A DNA stretch of 64,000 bases from Azadirachta indica (lineage: Eukaryota; Streptophyta; Magnoliopsida; Sapindales; Meliaceae): the NCBI GenBank assembly GCA_022749755.1, contig CM040453.1:518102-582101 (forward strand). Reading direction: 5' to 3'. The translations under genes and the position numbers were made by a program. The notes beneath the pieces are model-generated. The model ran no database searches. It was not told the DNA's origin and saw nothing but the letters and a program-made list of their open reading frames with translations. This document shows, in pieces, positions 1-13,264 of this stretch (position 1 is the first letter of the stretch; every line of letters begins with the position of its first letter).

Positions 1-941
1 AAAATTGATTAATAATTTTTTTTAATTACAAAATGATTGAAGAGTAAATATAATTTTGTTGAGCTCAATATTTTAACTATACTAATTATAAATTGATCCC
101 GACTTTATTGAGGACTTTTCATCTAATGTTACAAATCGATAAAAGCAAAAGGTTAAAATTGATGATAAAATAAGATTTTAAAATTTATACATAATTAATT
201 TTAATTTAATAAATCTGATTAATATGACAAGGATTTGGATTTAATAATTTATTTTTCCATAAATTTTTTAAAAATTTATTTAGGGAGTATGAGTGCAAGG
301 AGAATTTAGTCATTCCAGATATTTGGCCTATTGTAATTTTGGATTTTTCTATTTCAGGGACATTTTTATCCAATGTTAAATTTTCTTACACCAACACAAT
401 ATTTCAACCAATGAAAATCTCTCGTCATTACAAAAGTCAAATTGACAACCACAGCACGTGATTAAGCACATGACATCTCCATTCTCAGCCAATCATTTCT
501 CGCCGCTCCATTTTTATAACCATGGTTTCCTCCATACCAAATTATTACTCTTATCTTCTTCTTCCTTCTCCCAGTTCAGTTGATCAAAATCTGTGTGCCC
601 AATTTATCTCTATTTTCACTTTCTGCAACTCTATTTACACACTAAAAGCAAAGCTACTATTATCTCTCGAAAAAGCGGTCATCCGTTAACACAATGAACC
701 CGATCCGAGAAACCCGCTTTAGTATAATTCGGATCCTGTTCAAACCCACCCATCTTCCTCTCTACTACCTACGCCTTCTCTTCCTGTTTGTTCCCACCTA
801 AAAAGCTTGAAATCGTCGAAAATAATCCGTAATTTCTGCGAAAGAAGGAAACCCAGAAGCTTTAATTTCCTCAAAAAGGTAATAAACAACGTTACACTCT
901 GCGTGAAAAGTGAAGAGAATCTTAGTTTTAGCGAATTTTAA
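1..941 (+). promoter_or_regulatory. Upstream region and 5' leader of the F-box/LRR gene
   Basis: AT-rich intergenic DNA up to about 420. A perfect G-box core (CACGTG) lies at 455-460, and a TATA-like TTTTTATAAC follows near 511-520. The next 400 bases are CT-rich and look like an untranslated leader before the ATG at 942. No other ORF here resembles a gene. The promoter call is an inference from position and motifs. Confidence 0.4.
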
Positions 942-3900
942 ATGCCGGGTTTATCGGCGCTCGATGTCTTTACGGAAGATTTACTTGTACGAGTTCGTGA
1001 GAAAATTGGCGACGAGTCCGACAGCAAGACGTGGCGACTCGTTTGCAAAGAGTTTCTACGAGTTGACTCGCTAACTCGGTTGAATCTCCGAGTGCTACGA
1101 GTCGAGTACTTGTTTCATCTTCTCCGTAAATATCCAAATGTTCAAACTTTAGACCTCTCCGTCTGTCCAGGTGTCCACGACGGAACGGTATCGCTGCTGC
1201 TGAGTCAGAGCTCGTTGAGTTGGACTCGAAGCTTAAAGTCTCTCGTTCTGAGTCGGTCAACTGGGTTGAGATATAAAGGTTTGAACTTTTAGGATGTTCT
1301 TTTAATTTCTCGTTGACAATAATTTAGTGATCTGAAGTTTTGTTGCTGAATGTTTCAGGATTAGAGATGCTGATACAAGCTTGTCCGTTTCTGGAGAGTG
1401 TTGACGTGTCATACTCTTGTGGGTTCGGGGACAGCGAGGCGGCGGCGCTGTCGCGCGCCGTTGGGCTGAGGGAGGTGAGGATGGACAAGTGCTTGAACGT
1501 GACGGATGTTGGGTTGGCAAAGATCGCCGTACGATGTGTGAACTTGGAGAGGTTAAGCTTGAAATGGTGCATGGAGATAAGTGATCTGGGAATTGATCTT
1601 TTGTGCAAAAAGTGTCAAGATTTGAAGTTTCTTGATGTATCTTATCTTAAGGTTTGTAATTCATTGTCTTAGATTTTCGGTTATGTTATATTTTCTCTCT
1701 AATGTTTGGTTGCTGGCAAAATCAAGGAAAGTGGATAAAAAAGGAAATGGAAAATTTAGTTTTGAAATTTGTAGGCCGGGTAAAAAGTTGAGAAAGATAA
1801 AGAGTTGAGAAGGTGATATAGTCTGCTAAAGTTGGGCAAATGAGAGATAAAAGCAGCTTCGAGTATTCTTGAAATCAAGATGCTTTGGCTTTATCTGTAA
1901 ATAGAATCAGTAGCCATCAAGTACAAGCTAGTTGGTAAACTTTAGCCGCCAAGTCAAGAGTTTGTGTTTACCAAATACTTTAGATGCCGTTCTGTTGAAA
2001 TTAAGTTAAAGCACAACAATTACAATAGTTGCAGACTTGCCTTAATTGAGAATATGCAAATTAGATAGAATTTTTCTTTTCGGATGTTAATACCCTTTTG
2101 GATCTTAATTCTGGCTGCCTTAGCAATTAAGTAGAGGTAATTGTACTGATAATGTTGATAAAATTTCAAATCTGTATTGGTACAGCTGACGAGTGATTCC
2201 ATCTGTTCGATTGCGACTCTACCTAGGCTGGAGTCTTTGGCTATGGTGGGTTGTCAATTGGTTGATGATGTTGGATTGCAGTTTCTTCAAAATGGGTGCC
2301 CTTTGCTGAAGGTAACCAGTTTATGTTTATTGGGTAACATAATAACATTAAGCTGAGATTTACTAGAATAGAAGAACTACAACTAATACGTGTACTCTTT
2401 GTAATAAATTACAAGTTTTAAACTCATAATGTGTATTTGTTTCTTATGTGCTATAGACAATTGATGTATCGAGGTGTAAATCTATCAGTTCAATTGGCTT
2501 AACAGCTATAACAAGAGGACATAACGGTTTTCTGCAAGTCAATGCGGCCTACTGCATTTCTGTGAGTACATCCCTTTAACTATTTAGTTTTGCTGGCTTT
2601 TATAGGTTTAACTTTTCTAAACTTGAATAGGCACTTTACTACAGGAGCTTTCCACAGCACTTCTCCACCACATAACAGAGTTGAAGAACCTCAAAGTGAT
2701 CATGATGGATGGGGCTCTCATTTCTGACTATAGCTTACAGACCATCAGTGTCAACTGCAAGTCTCTGGTTGAAATTGGATTGAGCAAATGCATAGGGGTG
2801 ACCAACATGGGCATCATAGAACTTGTCTCTGGCTGCATTAATTTGAAAATCATCGACCTAACATGTTGCCATTCAGTTACTGATGCTGCACTTTGTGCTA
2901 TTGCAGACTCCTGTAGGGGTCTTATATGCTTAAAAATAGAGTCTTGCAATATGATTACTGAGAAGGGTCTTTATCAGCTTGGATCTTTTTGCTTACAACT
3001 CGAGGAGATTGATCTTACAGATTGTTCTGGCGTAAATGACAAAGGTAAAGTTTACATATGCAAATGAATTTAAGTGGCTTTATCATCAAATGTTATTGGA
3101 TAACTATGTTTATTCTGATTGTTACACTTAATAAGAAAATTGGTTTTCTTCCCTGCAGGACTTGAATATCTCTCTGGATGTGCAGAACTGTTATGCTTGA
3201 AATTAGGACTTTGTGCAAATATATCAGATAAAGGACTCTCTTATATTTGTTCTAACTGTCCGAAGATTCATGAGCTGGATTTGTACAAGTAAGTTCAGCC
3301 CGAGATTCACTTTGATAACATAATTATGATTCAACTGCAAGGTTGGTTATTTATTTGTTTATTTTGGTTACAGATGTATGGGTATTGGAGATGATGGTTT
3401 AGCTGCTTTATCTAATGGCTGCAAGAAGTTGAAGAAACTTAACTTGTCATACTGTGTTAATATTACTGATAGGGGGATGAAGCTTATTGGCTCCTTGGAG
3501 AAACTTTCTGACCTGGAATTACGAGGGCTTGTGAAAATCACAAGTGTAGGTTTGACAGCTCTTGCCTCTGGGTGTAAGAGACTGGCGGATTTGGATTTGA
3601 AGCATTGTGAGAAAATTGATGATTCGGGCTTCTGGGCACTGGCCTACTATTCCCAGAACTTGCGACAGGTATTATATCCTAATTTTGTAGACATTGCAAT
3701 TTTGCAACAATAACAATATAGTCGATGCTCCTGAGGATAAGTCCTCAACTAACATTTCTTATAGACTTTTATGTTCACCAGAATCTCCAGTTAGAAAGAT
3801 CTAACTAATTAAAATCTGTAGTCAAATAGTTTGAACTTCTTGAATTAAGATTAATTTAATATTCATTGATTAAAATCCTTGATTTTGTGCTAAAATGCGG

Positions 3901-4166
3901 GGCTGTACTAATGATGGCAGATAAACTTGAGCTATTGTGCTCTCTCAGACATGGCTTTATGCATGGTGATGGGGAATTTGACACGGCTTCAGGATGCTAA
4001 GCTTGTGCACCTCACCAATTGCACAAGGGAAGGTTTTGAGCTTGCACTCAGGACCTGTTGTATCCGGATCAAAAAGGTCAAGTTACTTGCTCATCTCAGG
4101 TTCTTTCTTTCCTCAGAAATACTAGAAGCCCTGCATGCTGCAGGTTGCAAGATTAGATGGGACTGA
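942..4166 (+). CDS. F-box/LRR-repeat protein (FBL3-like), 8 exons
   Basis: Exons 942-1278, 1359-1651, 2186-2311, 2457-2561, 2645-3044, 3159-3288, 3374-3668 and 3921-4166 join in one frame through GT/AG borders and give 643 residues, close to the roughly 660 of Arabidopsis F-box/LRR-repeat protein 3. Residues about 5-45 form a degenerate F-box (DVFTEDLLVRVREKI, then TWRLVCKEFLRVDS). The rest is a run of about 25-residue cysteine-type leucine-rich repeats with the recurring pattern C..L..L.L..C..ITD.GL. Proteins of this family are substrate receptors of SCF ubiquitin ligases: the F-box binds the SKP1/ASK adaptor and the LRR solenoid binds the target, in nucleus or cytosol. The target cannot be read from sequence. 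All exons are open, so the gene looks functional. It has no functional link to the PME genes downstream. Confidence 0.93.
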
Positions 4167-4905
4167 TATAATCTTTTAATGAGTTACGTAAGCTGAGATA
4201 CTTGATCCCCTCTTCACAGAAAGGAATTCCATTTCACTTTTCTGGTTCATTAGGTACTACGCTGTAATATATTTCTGCCGACAAAAGGAGAACAGTTCTT
4301 AGTTTCTTTTGTATGCCATCTGCGTGCATGTCTTAGACTTCCCAAGGTTACTTATTCTATGGTCAATATGGAAAATATGGGTTCCGAATTGTGGTACCTT
4401 TTTCTAATGATGAGATAAAAGTTTATATCCGATGAGGTGACTTTAATATGATTACGTTACATGGAACTTACTGCGGTTCGCTTTTTTGCGTGTTTGGTGG
4501 GTTAATCTGGGAAGAGCTAAAGTTCCAGATTCACTTCATTGCTATAGACTTTTGGTCCTCCAAGTTTAGAATCAGGATTAACCTTTTAATGTGTATTTAT
4601 ATTTATATAATATATATATATTTCACTCATGCGCAGAACTGGAAACTGCCCCGTAGGCCAATAGTAGCAGCCAATTTAGCCAACGAGCCAAAGAGTGAAA
4701 GGAGTATTAAACAAAGCTCTGTAAAGAAAGCATAACTTGATCTTTACTTTGAAACAGAAAAGCAGAAAGCAAGTGAATTTATACTTCAAAAAGCAATACG
4801 TTGCTTTGAAAGCAAACATTCTCTGCCTTCATCACATATAAAATTTCCTCTGCATTCTTATAAAAAATTCACAACCTTCTATACTTGATCCCCTCTCATA
4901 TCCAC
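4167..4905 (+). promoter_or_regulatory. 3' flank of the F-box gene and PME promoter
   Basis: The first few hundred bases are probably the F-box 3' UTR. A good TATA box, TATAAAA, sits at 4837-4843, about 65 bases before the PME start codon at 4906, in a CT-rich leader. A short TA-rich run lies at about 4595-4620. No convincing coding sequence is seen. Confidence 0.5.
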
Positions 4906-6598
4906 ATGGCCTCGGTCAGTTTTTTTCTAATTCTAATCCTTTTACCATTTTTCTCTTCTTCTTCCAATGCAACTTCTGATGATAAACAAAATTTGTCCAC
5001 ACAAAACCTGGTAACACTAGCTTGCACCAGCATTGAAAAGCAGGATTCTTGCCTCTCGAATTTACAGTCAGGGCTTGAGAACCAAGGCGCCGCATCTCCA
5101 AATTCAATCCTGAAAGCAGCTCTTAGGGTTTCCCTTAATGAAGCAACACAGGCAATTCAAACGATAACAAAATTCAACACTTTGTCTATCAGTTATCGTG
5201 AACAGTTAGCCATTGAAGACTGCAAGGAACTCCTCGATTTCTCTGTTTCTGAATTGGCCTGGTCTTTGGGTGAAATGAAAAAGATTCGAGCTGGTGATAA
5301 TAATGTTCACTATGAAGGAAACCTGAAAGCTTGGTTAAGTGCTGCATTGAGTAACCAAGACACATGCCTGGAAGGTTTTGAAGGCACAGACCGGCGTCTA
5401 GAGAATTTCATCAAGGGAAGTCTGCAACAAGTTACACAACTCATCACCAATGTGTTAGGTATGTATAGTCAGCTACATAGCTTACCCTTCAGGCCACCGC
5501 GAAACAATGCTACGCGAAAGGAGAGCTCAAAGTTTCCGAAATGGATGACTGATGGTGATAAAGAGCTTCTGGCTAAGAAACCAGCTGGTATGCATGTTGA
5601 TGCGGTTGTGGCGTTAGACGGGAGCGGCCATTATCGTTCAATATCAGAAGCAATTTATGCAGCTCCAAGTTATAGCAACAGGAGGTATATTATTTATGTG
5701 AAGAAAGGAGTTTACAGGGAAAACGTGGATATGAAGAAGAAGAAAACCAATATAATGCTTATAGGAGACGGCATTGGAGCCACTATAGTGACAGGAAATC
5801 GGAATTTCATGCAAGGCTGGACTACGTTTCGCACTGCAACAGTTGGTAAACAACTACAGACGATGCTTCTATGAATTTTATTTTTCTCCAACCTTCTGCA
5901 ATCATACTAATTTTCACATGCTTGCAGCTGTCTCCGGAAAAGGATTTATAGCAAGAGACATGACATTTCGCAACACTGCAGGACCGCAGAAGCATCAAGC
6001 AGTGGCTCTACGAGTAGATTCAGATCAATCTGCGTTCTACCGTTGCAGCATGGAAGGCTACCAAGACACACTTTATGCTCACTCTCTGCGCCAATTCTAC
6101 CGCGAATGCAACATTTATGGCACCATAGACTTCATTTTTGGCAATGGTGCAGCTGTTCTGCAGCACTGTAAAATCTACACTCGAGTTCCATTACCTCTAC
6201 AGAAGGTGACAATCACAGCACAAGGACGGAAAAACCCGAATCAGAGCACCGGATTTTCGATACAGGATAGCTATGTTTTGGCTACTCAACCAACCTATTT
6301 AGGCAGGCCCTGGAAACAATATTCCAGGACAGTTTTTATGAACACTTACATGACTGGTTTGGTCCAGCCCAGAGGTTGGCTTGAATGGTACGGAAACTTT
6401 GCTTTGAGCACACTGTGGTATGGCGAGTACCGGAATTATGGCCCCGGTGCATCTCTTAACGGGAGAGTTAAATGGCCTGGTTATCACATCATCAGAGATG
6501 CTTCCACGGCTAGCTTTTTTACTGCACGGCGGTTCATCGACGGAATGTCTTGGTTGCCGGCAACCGGCGTCAAGTTCACAGCAGGATTGGGCAATTAA
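4906..6598 (+). CDS. Pectinesterase with N-terminal PMEI pro-domain (type I), 2 exons
   Basis: Exons 4906-5845 and 5928-6598 give 536 residues. The single phase-1 intron lies just before the GKGF(I/V)A motif, as it does in the other two PME genes here. A signal peptide (about 1-22, hydrophobic, ending in SSSSNA) is followed by a PMEI domain (about 35-185, first Cys at 40 in the CTSIEKQDSC pair). The catalytic right-handed beta-helix starts near 231. All signature motifs are present: GVYREN, QAVALR, GYQDTLY, DFIFG and LGRPWK, so both catalytic Asp residues, both Gln residues and the Arg are kept. The enzyme removes methyl esters from homogalacturonan in the cell wall. The linker has no clear RRLL subtilase site, only a KELL sequence, so processing may differ. 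The start at ATG 4906 fits the signal peptide; the longer frame upstream lacks an ATG. Confidence 0.93.
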
Positions 6599-7924
6599 GT
6601 GGTCTGTCATATTGGATCATTTTTCAACAGTTAAAAGATCATTTATATGTATCTATCTATTTAAAATTTTAAACTCTTAGGCCGTCTGATTTGGCGCATT
6701 TATTGATGTGTGTGCTTTGATCACTAGATTCATTTCTATTTATTTGTATGTTCTTTAATATTCATAGTTTACCCTATATAGTCTCATCTTTTCTCAAGTT
6801 TAAATGTTCATCATGGTTTCTTGTCATATATTTCTGTGCATTGAAGGAACTTGCAATACAAGACCTACATAAACCGCAACCCCATTTGAATCGACCATTT
6901 TTGTGTAGGGCTCATATCAAGTTGGGCCGGACTGATCCATTTTACACTTCTAAGTCATCGCTAATTTTGACCTACAACATGTCTCAACACCCAGTAAATA
7001 CTTGACCTTGAAGCCTTGAAGAAAATTTAATTATTTTGGGCAGTAACTGAAGTTTGTAATAAAATATTGTGAGTTCAAAGTTTTAAATTTAACGTCTTAG
7101 ATTTCAAGGTGTAATGTAAATAAAATAGAAGTTGTCAAATCTGACATAAAAAATATCAAGTTGACATTAAAACTTCACTCTTAGTGTTTGAAATTTGAAC
7201 CGGACAATGATTCCTTTGGTTCAAATTTGTTTTGCACCAGGCTCTTACATCCTCGGGTACAGATTTGACATGTTGGATTTCATACATAAACAATACAGTA
7301 GGCACTCACTAGTAGAGGACTTTTCCTGAAATTGGACTTGTATTCCACTAACTCAAAACCACTTTTACTAATTAAGCTGTACAAAACCCTCGAGTACATT
7401 AGATTTTTCCTGCCAAGTACACGGCAAAAAGACCCATCATGTGTCTAATGTGTTGACTGCAAGACGTGATATATAATTACATATGATACTTCAACTGCAA
7501 AATTAAGTGCTGTCCAAGCCAGTTACCCGAAAACGTGGGCTTGGAATATTTTTTTTTGCGAGTGATGTCTAAGCTATTGATGTGATGCTTATCATTTTGA
7601 TTGATCAACTTTATTTGTTTGCCCTTATTGCAGGGCACGTCTTTTAGAAGTTTCATCCTCTAAATCCTTGACTTCTTCACAAACTTCCCAAGATGAGATC
7701 TCTCATTTATAATATTTAGACATAAAGATTCTCTAATAAATCCTGAAATCCAGCTTCTTATATATATCTTCTGATGCATTCATGTTCATACATGGCGGTG
7801 CCTTTAAAATACAGGAAATTAGTTATATGCATTTGAGCAGGAAATAGGAGTTTATTTTTATATATAGGGCTAGCTAATTAATTCCCCGCAGTTCATTTTT
7901 CATCCAAGATTTTGTTTCGTATTC
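6599..7924 (+). promoter_or_regulatory. Intergenic region between two tandem PME genes
   Basis: AT-rich DNA holding the 3' flank of the first PME and the promoter of the second. A TATA-like run TATATATAG lies at about 7859-7867, roughly 60 bases before the ATG at 7925. Short open frames at 6748-7005 have no recognisable similarity or signal and were not called. Confidence 0.4.
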
Positions 7925-9818
7925 ATGGCTTCCAAGCAATCAACTCTGCAAATTGTCTCTTTCCTTTTCCTTTTCTTCTCTCCATCTCTTGGAAACTTGT
8001 CTACAGTTGATCCCTTTTGCAAACTCACCCCTCACCCGGATTTCTGCGAGACCAATTTACCCCATGATGAACCTGGTTCAATTCATGACTATGGCAGGAT
8101 TTCTGTCAAGAAATCTTTATCCGAAGCTGAAAAATTTCTTTCATTAGTTGAGCATTACCTCAAGCTACCCTCAACTTCATACTTAACCACCATTCGCGCA
8201 CTCGAGGATTGCAGTCTTTTAGCTGGAAGGAACATTGATTTCTTGTCATATGCTTCCAAATCTATCAATTCTACGAACAGTCTGCATCGTTTGCAAGCTG
8301 ATGATCTTCAAGCTTTGCTTAGTGCCGTTTTAACAAACCAGCAAACTTGTTTGGATTGTCTTCAGGAAACAGCATCAGCTTCAAGCATTTTGCCTGCTCT
8401 ATTAGATTCCCTCCTGAATGGAGCTAAATTTCAGAGCATCTCTCTTGCGCTTGTTATTAACGGTTGGTTTTCTGAAACCAAGAATGGTAGATGGCTAATA
8501 GAAAGAAAACGTATATTTTCTGATATGCACATTGGTAAAAATGGTGATCTACCACTGAGAATGTCTCGACGGGATCAGGAAATTTATGAGTCTGTAACTG
8601 GAAGAAAGCTTCTTCAAGCAAATAAAGATAATGTTGAAGTGAGCCAAATGGTGGTTGTGAATCCAGATGGAACTGCAGATTATACCACCATTAATGATGC
8701 AATAGCTGCAGCACCAAACAACACTGATATCAGCGACGGATATTTTCTGATTTATGTTGTTGCTGGAACGTATGAAGAATATGTTTCCATTCCTAAGAGC
8801 AAGAAGTATTTGATGATGATTGGAGCTGGTAAAGGCCTCACTATAATTACTGGCAATCGAAGTTATGTTAATGGATGGACTACATTCAACTCTGCAACAT
8901 TTGGTGAGCCAAAAGAATTTTACATTTACCATTACGCTTTGATGAAACCTAGTAGGTCAATAAATTAAATATACCCATGTGACCATATAGGTTACTTTCA
9001 GGGTCAAATTTATATATATTTTACGCACCAATTAAAACTGAACTTGTTCTTGAAGTTTACTTGGATAAGACTTCTGTAGTCACACGTATTTTGATGATAA
9101 GAAAAATAGAATTTCCGTTGCAGCTGTCGTTGGGCAAGGATTTGTTGCAGTGAACATCACATTCCGCAACACAGCTGGAGCAATTAAGCATCAAGCGGTA
9201 GCGCTCAGAAGTGGAGCTGATATGTCTACGTTCTATAACTGCAGTTTTGAAGGTTACCAGGACACATTATACACTCATTCTCTCAGGCAATTCTACGGAG
9301 AATGCGACATTTATGGCACAATTGACTTCATATTTGGCAACGCAGCTGTTGTTTTCCAGAACTGCAACATGTATCCTCGGCTGCCACTGGAAAACCAGTT
9401 CAATGCCATAACTGCACAAGGAAGAACTGATCCTAACCAGAACACGGGAATTTCCATACAAAATTGCACCATTAAAGCAGCTGAGGACTTAGCTTCTAGC
9501 GATAACACGACCCAAACTTACCTGGGAAGACCCTGGAAACAATATTCAAGAACTGTTTACATGCAATCATTCATGGATAGCTTGATTAATTCTGCAGGTT
9601 GGATAGAATGGTCGGGTGATTTTGCACTGAGTACATTGTATTATGCAGAATTCAACAACAACGGTCCCGGATCGAACACTACTGGCAGGGTTAATTGGCC
9701 TGGTTACCATGTGATAAATGAAACTGATGCTGTTAACTTCACTGTCACCAATTTCATACAAGGAGATGCTTGGTTGCCTGAAACAAGAGTTCCTTTCAAT
9801 CCCGGTTTACTAAATTAA
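7925..9818 (+). CDS. Pectinesterase with PMEI pro-domain and RKLL processing site, 2 exons
   Basis: Exons 7925-8903 and 9124-9818 give 557 residues. A signal peptide (about 1-24) leads into a PMEI domain with CKLTPHPDFC at its start and the second Cys pair in TNQQTCLDC. A basic RKLL site at residues 227-230 separates the pro-domain from the catalytic domain (from about 240). Subtilases such as S1P cut at such sites in the Golgi to release active type-I PMEs. The catalytic motifs are complete: GTYEEY, QAVALR, GYQDTLY, DFIFG and LGRPWK. The intron position matches the upstream neighbour, so the two genes are an old tandem pair, but the pro-domains are clearly divergent. It acts in the wall to de-esterify pectin. 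The gene looks intact. Confidence 0.93.
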
Positions 9819-10752
9819 TTAATTGAAATGGATAATATTTTACATATAATTAAATTCTAATTTGCTGGTTCCTTGTGTTGTTATTTTTACTTTAATTTGT
9901 AATATTTTGTAATACCTGTTGCCCGATTTTCTTTGTTACCATTCAATATATACTATAATAATTGCTACAAATTATATATATATACATATATATGGTGGAA
10001 ACTGAAAGATATATCTAATTGCCCTGAAATGTTGAAGATTGCATGCATTGATTCAAGGCTTGCCTGTACTCATTTAAAACGTGCCAAGGGCACACACTGT
10101 GTTGAGATCTTTGAGGATCAACTCCAAAATATTCTAATTAGGGAAATAGTTTACTCGATTAAGGGAGGCATGATCTCCGAATAAATCAGTAATTTAAAGT
10201 TATTAATTAATTAAAAGCAAGGCAAAATTTTCTTATATTGAATAACAATTAAACTAATCTGTATTTATTTAAGTAAAAAGAGAAGAGAGTTTTGACTGAA
10301 ACCACAAAAACCCCACCCCCCCCCCCCCCCCCACCCTATGTGAATACATAAGTTCTAAGTTTATGTTAAAAGTTTTTTTTTTTTTTTTTTTTTTAGAGGA
10401 AAAATATAGTAACAGTCAAACTAAATACACAGACACTTAATTTAGTTTAATTTTCTCGTTCTGCCTATTGAAACAAAGTTAAAATTTTAATTGTATTTTT
10501 CAACTCAAATTACCTGATATTTTGAAATGCTACTATAGATTCTTCTTCCTATAGAATCAAGTGAATTATTGTTTTTCTTAAAATTTGCAAATATACTGCT
10601 ATTCCAGTCATCGAATGCTAAAAGGGAAAAATATAATCATAATAAAAACAATTCAATTCATTCAATCATGAAGAAAAATATGTAGACGAAACAAATACTC
10701 AAATGACAATAAAAACATATTAAAACCCTAATAAAATTAGAAAAGACAATAA
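9819..10752. other. Intergenic: convergent 3' flanks, poly-C and poly-T tracts
   Basis: Lies between the 3' ends of the PME (+) and zinc-finger (-) genes. It contains a C homopolymer run of about 20 bases near 10314-10332 with A/C flanks, and a T run of about 24 bases near 10371-10394. The open frame at 9933-10184 has no family signature. No gene is supported. Confidence 0.5.
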
Positions 10753-11532
10753 TTAGAGTTTGAGAGACAAATCAAGTCCGGAATCATCTTGATGTAATAA
10801 TGGATTCTTTCCCTTCAGAGTATCACCACCACCATTGAAGCTCTGGAAATCGGAACCGTTTTGAGCCTGCTGGAACACACTCTCCAACCTGAGTTTATCA
10901 TAAGCTACTTGTGCATTATTATTCATCACTGTTTTCCCATTCGCAAAACGATCCCGTAGAGGAATCCATGGATAAGACGGTTTACGAATCATTGATTGCA
11001 TGCTAATTCCAAGAGGTGGTCTGTTGAATGATCCATAGAAATTAGGGATTTGAGATATACTTGAGTAAGGATAGTAAGGAAAATTGTGATGCCCTAATCC
11101 TCCACCCATGTCCATCTCCTTGCGCCGTTTCGCTAATGCTCTTTCTTGTTTGTGTGCGTTTTGATGTCCTCCCAATGCTTGAGACGTCGAGAAATTTTTG
11201 TTGCAAAAGCTGCATGAGAATCCACGGCGTCCCGACTGCTTTTTACGAATGCTTGCATGGGAAGATGACTGGTTTGCTTGAGAAGAAGTTCCCATGCTGA
11301 AAAGCTTCAGTTCTACTTCATGAGATTCTGAAACGGAATCATCGGCAGCAATCTTTTGTTTTTGATTGAACAAAAGGTTAAGATCTGATTTGGATTTCCT
11401 CGGCTTCAATCTTTCGACAACTTCTTCTTCTTCTTCTCCGAATTTCTCCTTCACTAAGGTAATTATTTTATCTTTGTTTGGAGAAATATCTTGAGATGTT
11501 GCTGAAATGCTAGAGCTCTCTGATGTTGCCAT
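10753..11532 (-). CDS. C2H2 zinc-finger protein with QALGGH finger and C-terminal EAR motif
   Basis: One exon of 259 residues. A single zinc finger spans about 105-130: [20 protein letters not shown] followed by NAHKQER. It has Cys2His2 spacing and the plant-specific QALGGH DNA-contact helix, then a basic KRRKE stretch. The C-terminus ends in LDLSLKL, an LxLxL-type EAR motif that recruits TOPLESS corepressors. A second DLNLL motif lies near residue 52. This layout (one finger plus terminal EAR) is that of the ZFP1/3/4/7 and GIS-like group, nuclear repressors in hormone, trichome or floral programmes; the exact role is not readable. On the minus strand a CAATAAATAG element at about 11597-11606 could be the TATA region. 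No introns, as usual for the family. Confidence 0.9.
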   Translation of the reverse strand: MATSESSSISATSQDISPNKDKIITLVKEKFGEEEEEVVERLKPRKSKSDLNLLFNQKQKIAADDSVSESHEVELKLFSMGTSSQANQSSSHASIRKKQSGRRGFSCSFCNKNFSTSQALGGHQNAHKQERALAKRRKEMDMGGGLGHHNFPYYPYSSISQIPNFYGSFNRPPLGISMQSMIRKPSYPWIPLRDRFANGKTVMNNNAQVAYDKLRLESVFQQAQNGSDFQSFNGGGDTLKGKNPLLHQDDSGLDLSLKL

Positions 11533-13260
11533 GGAATCAAAAAGGCTCTTTTCGTTTTTCGTTCAGAGCTAGACTAGAGGGAAGAGATGTATGTTCTATT
11601 TATTGAGCTATATCTTTGTAATTATGGAAGGAAATCATACTGCGTGATTAATGTTAAATTAATGTGAGATTATATATTAGTTAAGTAGCAAGTGAATGAG
11701 TAACAAGATGCTTGTCATCACAATTATTCCAAATTAATTCTGAATTAATGAGAAAGGACGTGTAATTATTGCCAAATATTGTCAAATTTCTAAAGATATA
11801 CAGTTTCAAAATTCAAATGTCAACTTTGACATTGTATCTTTGGAGTTTAATCTCTTATTAATTGCATGCAAGTGAAATGGGAAGGACATTAAAAAAATTT
11901 AGACAAAAACAAGATTTAAACTTAATTAAAGGAGTTTTATAATACGTTTACGTTTGTTTCTTGGAAAACAATCACCTTTCAAATTTGATTAATTAAGGAA
12001 ACAAAATCCTTTGATGTCTCCTCCTTATGTATGTATGAATAGAGAAGTTACATAAACGTGACAAATTAATAATTAACATTGACTCTTGTGTTATTTTATA
12101 TTTCTGAAAATAAAAGTAAAATAAATTCAATAATAATTTATTTGATGAATCCAATTTTCGAAACTACATATTATAAATTTATCATTTTGACGAGTACATA
12201 TACCCATTAAAGAAAATAATATTTATAATGTAGCTAGCTTTTTAACACTTACGACCACCTGGTGTAGTCGTCCTTCGAAGGACTAGGCTATAATTCTTTG
12301 TTTTCTTGTTTGTGAGGCCATTAATTATAACTATGACTTTGTTCTCCCCTTTTTCTTATTAATTTAATTCGCCTCATTCATAGGCCTTTTTTTTAAGAAA
12401 AATAAATAATCAATATAGCTAGCTATACATTATATATTTGCAACAAGCTTTTGGCAATCAACAAAATATTGTGAAAGAGACCGAATTAGCCATTGTTTAA
12501 TTCCACTGGTGCTATAACGCGTTATATTAATTAGCTGATCCATCGATGAATGTTTTCTTATTAATAATATTATTCATGTAGTTATTTGGTTAAACTTAAT
12601 TATGATCAATTTTATAATCACTTTTCTGTATTTTTGCCTTTCATTTGTTTAATTTTCAACATTTAATTTGAAAAGATGTTTGAAAAGGAAGATAAGTAAA
12701 ATCCCTAAGTATTTCGTGAATATTATCTTTTTGCATTTACCATCTATTTGGTAAACACATATATTTGGTCTTGCGAAAGTATTTTCTACAGCACAAGCTA
12801 AAATAGAAAATTTAATATCATTTTATCACTTTTAATAATTTAGTCTCTACCATTTTTTTTAATAAGCTTTTCACAAGCTATCTGACAATTGTATTGTAGT
12901 ACCACTTGACACTTCACTTATACTTAGGAACTAAAATGTTAAAATTTAAAAAATTATATCTTAATTTATTATTCCTTTTAAAGTTTAATTAGAGACAAAA
13001 ATATTATTTCTTCTTTTTAATTTTTTTTATTAATTAATATATTTATTAAGAAAAGAACATATTAAAGTATATACATATTTTATTACTCAGCGTGTACTCT
13101 TAGATTTGAGAACAACTTAGCTATATAGTATGAATACCGCCTTCAAATTATTAGACATATAAATAAGCAAATAATCAATATTTTACATTTTACTCATATA
13201 TATACTTTATAATTTATTTTTAGGTAAATCAAAAGAAAATAGAAGATTAATTTTAATGCC
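11533..13260. other. Gene-free AT-rich intergenic DNA
   Basis: Contains the zinc-finger promoter at its left end. Beyond that no supported gene was seen. Two small adjacent GC-richer hairpins lie at about 12251-12283: an imperfect ACGAC/GTCGT stem and a perfect 14-base palindrome centred on TTCGAA. Confidence 0.5.
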
Positions 13261-13264
13261 TCTT

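Noticed and set aside
4448..4735. Open frame of 95 codons between the F-box gene and the first PME
   Set aside because: It runs through a TA-rich stretch, has no family motif and overlaps the 3' flank of one gene and the promoter of the next.
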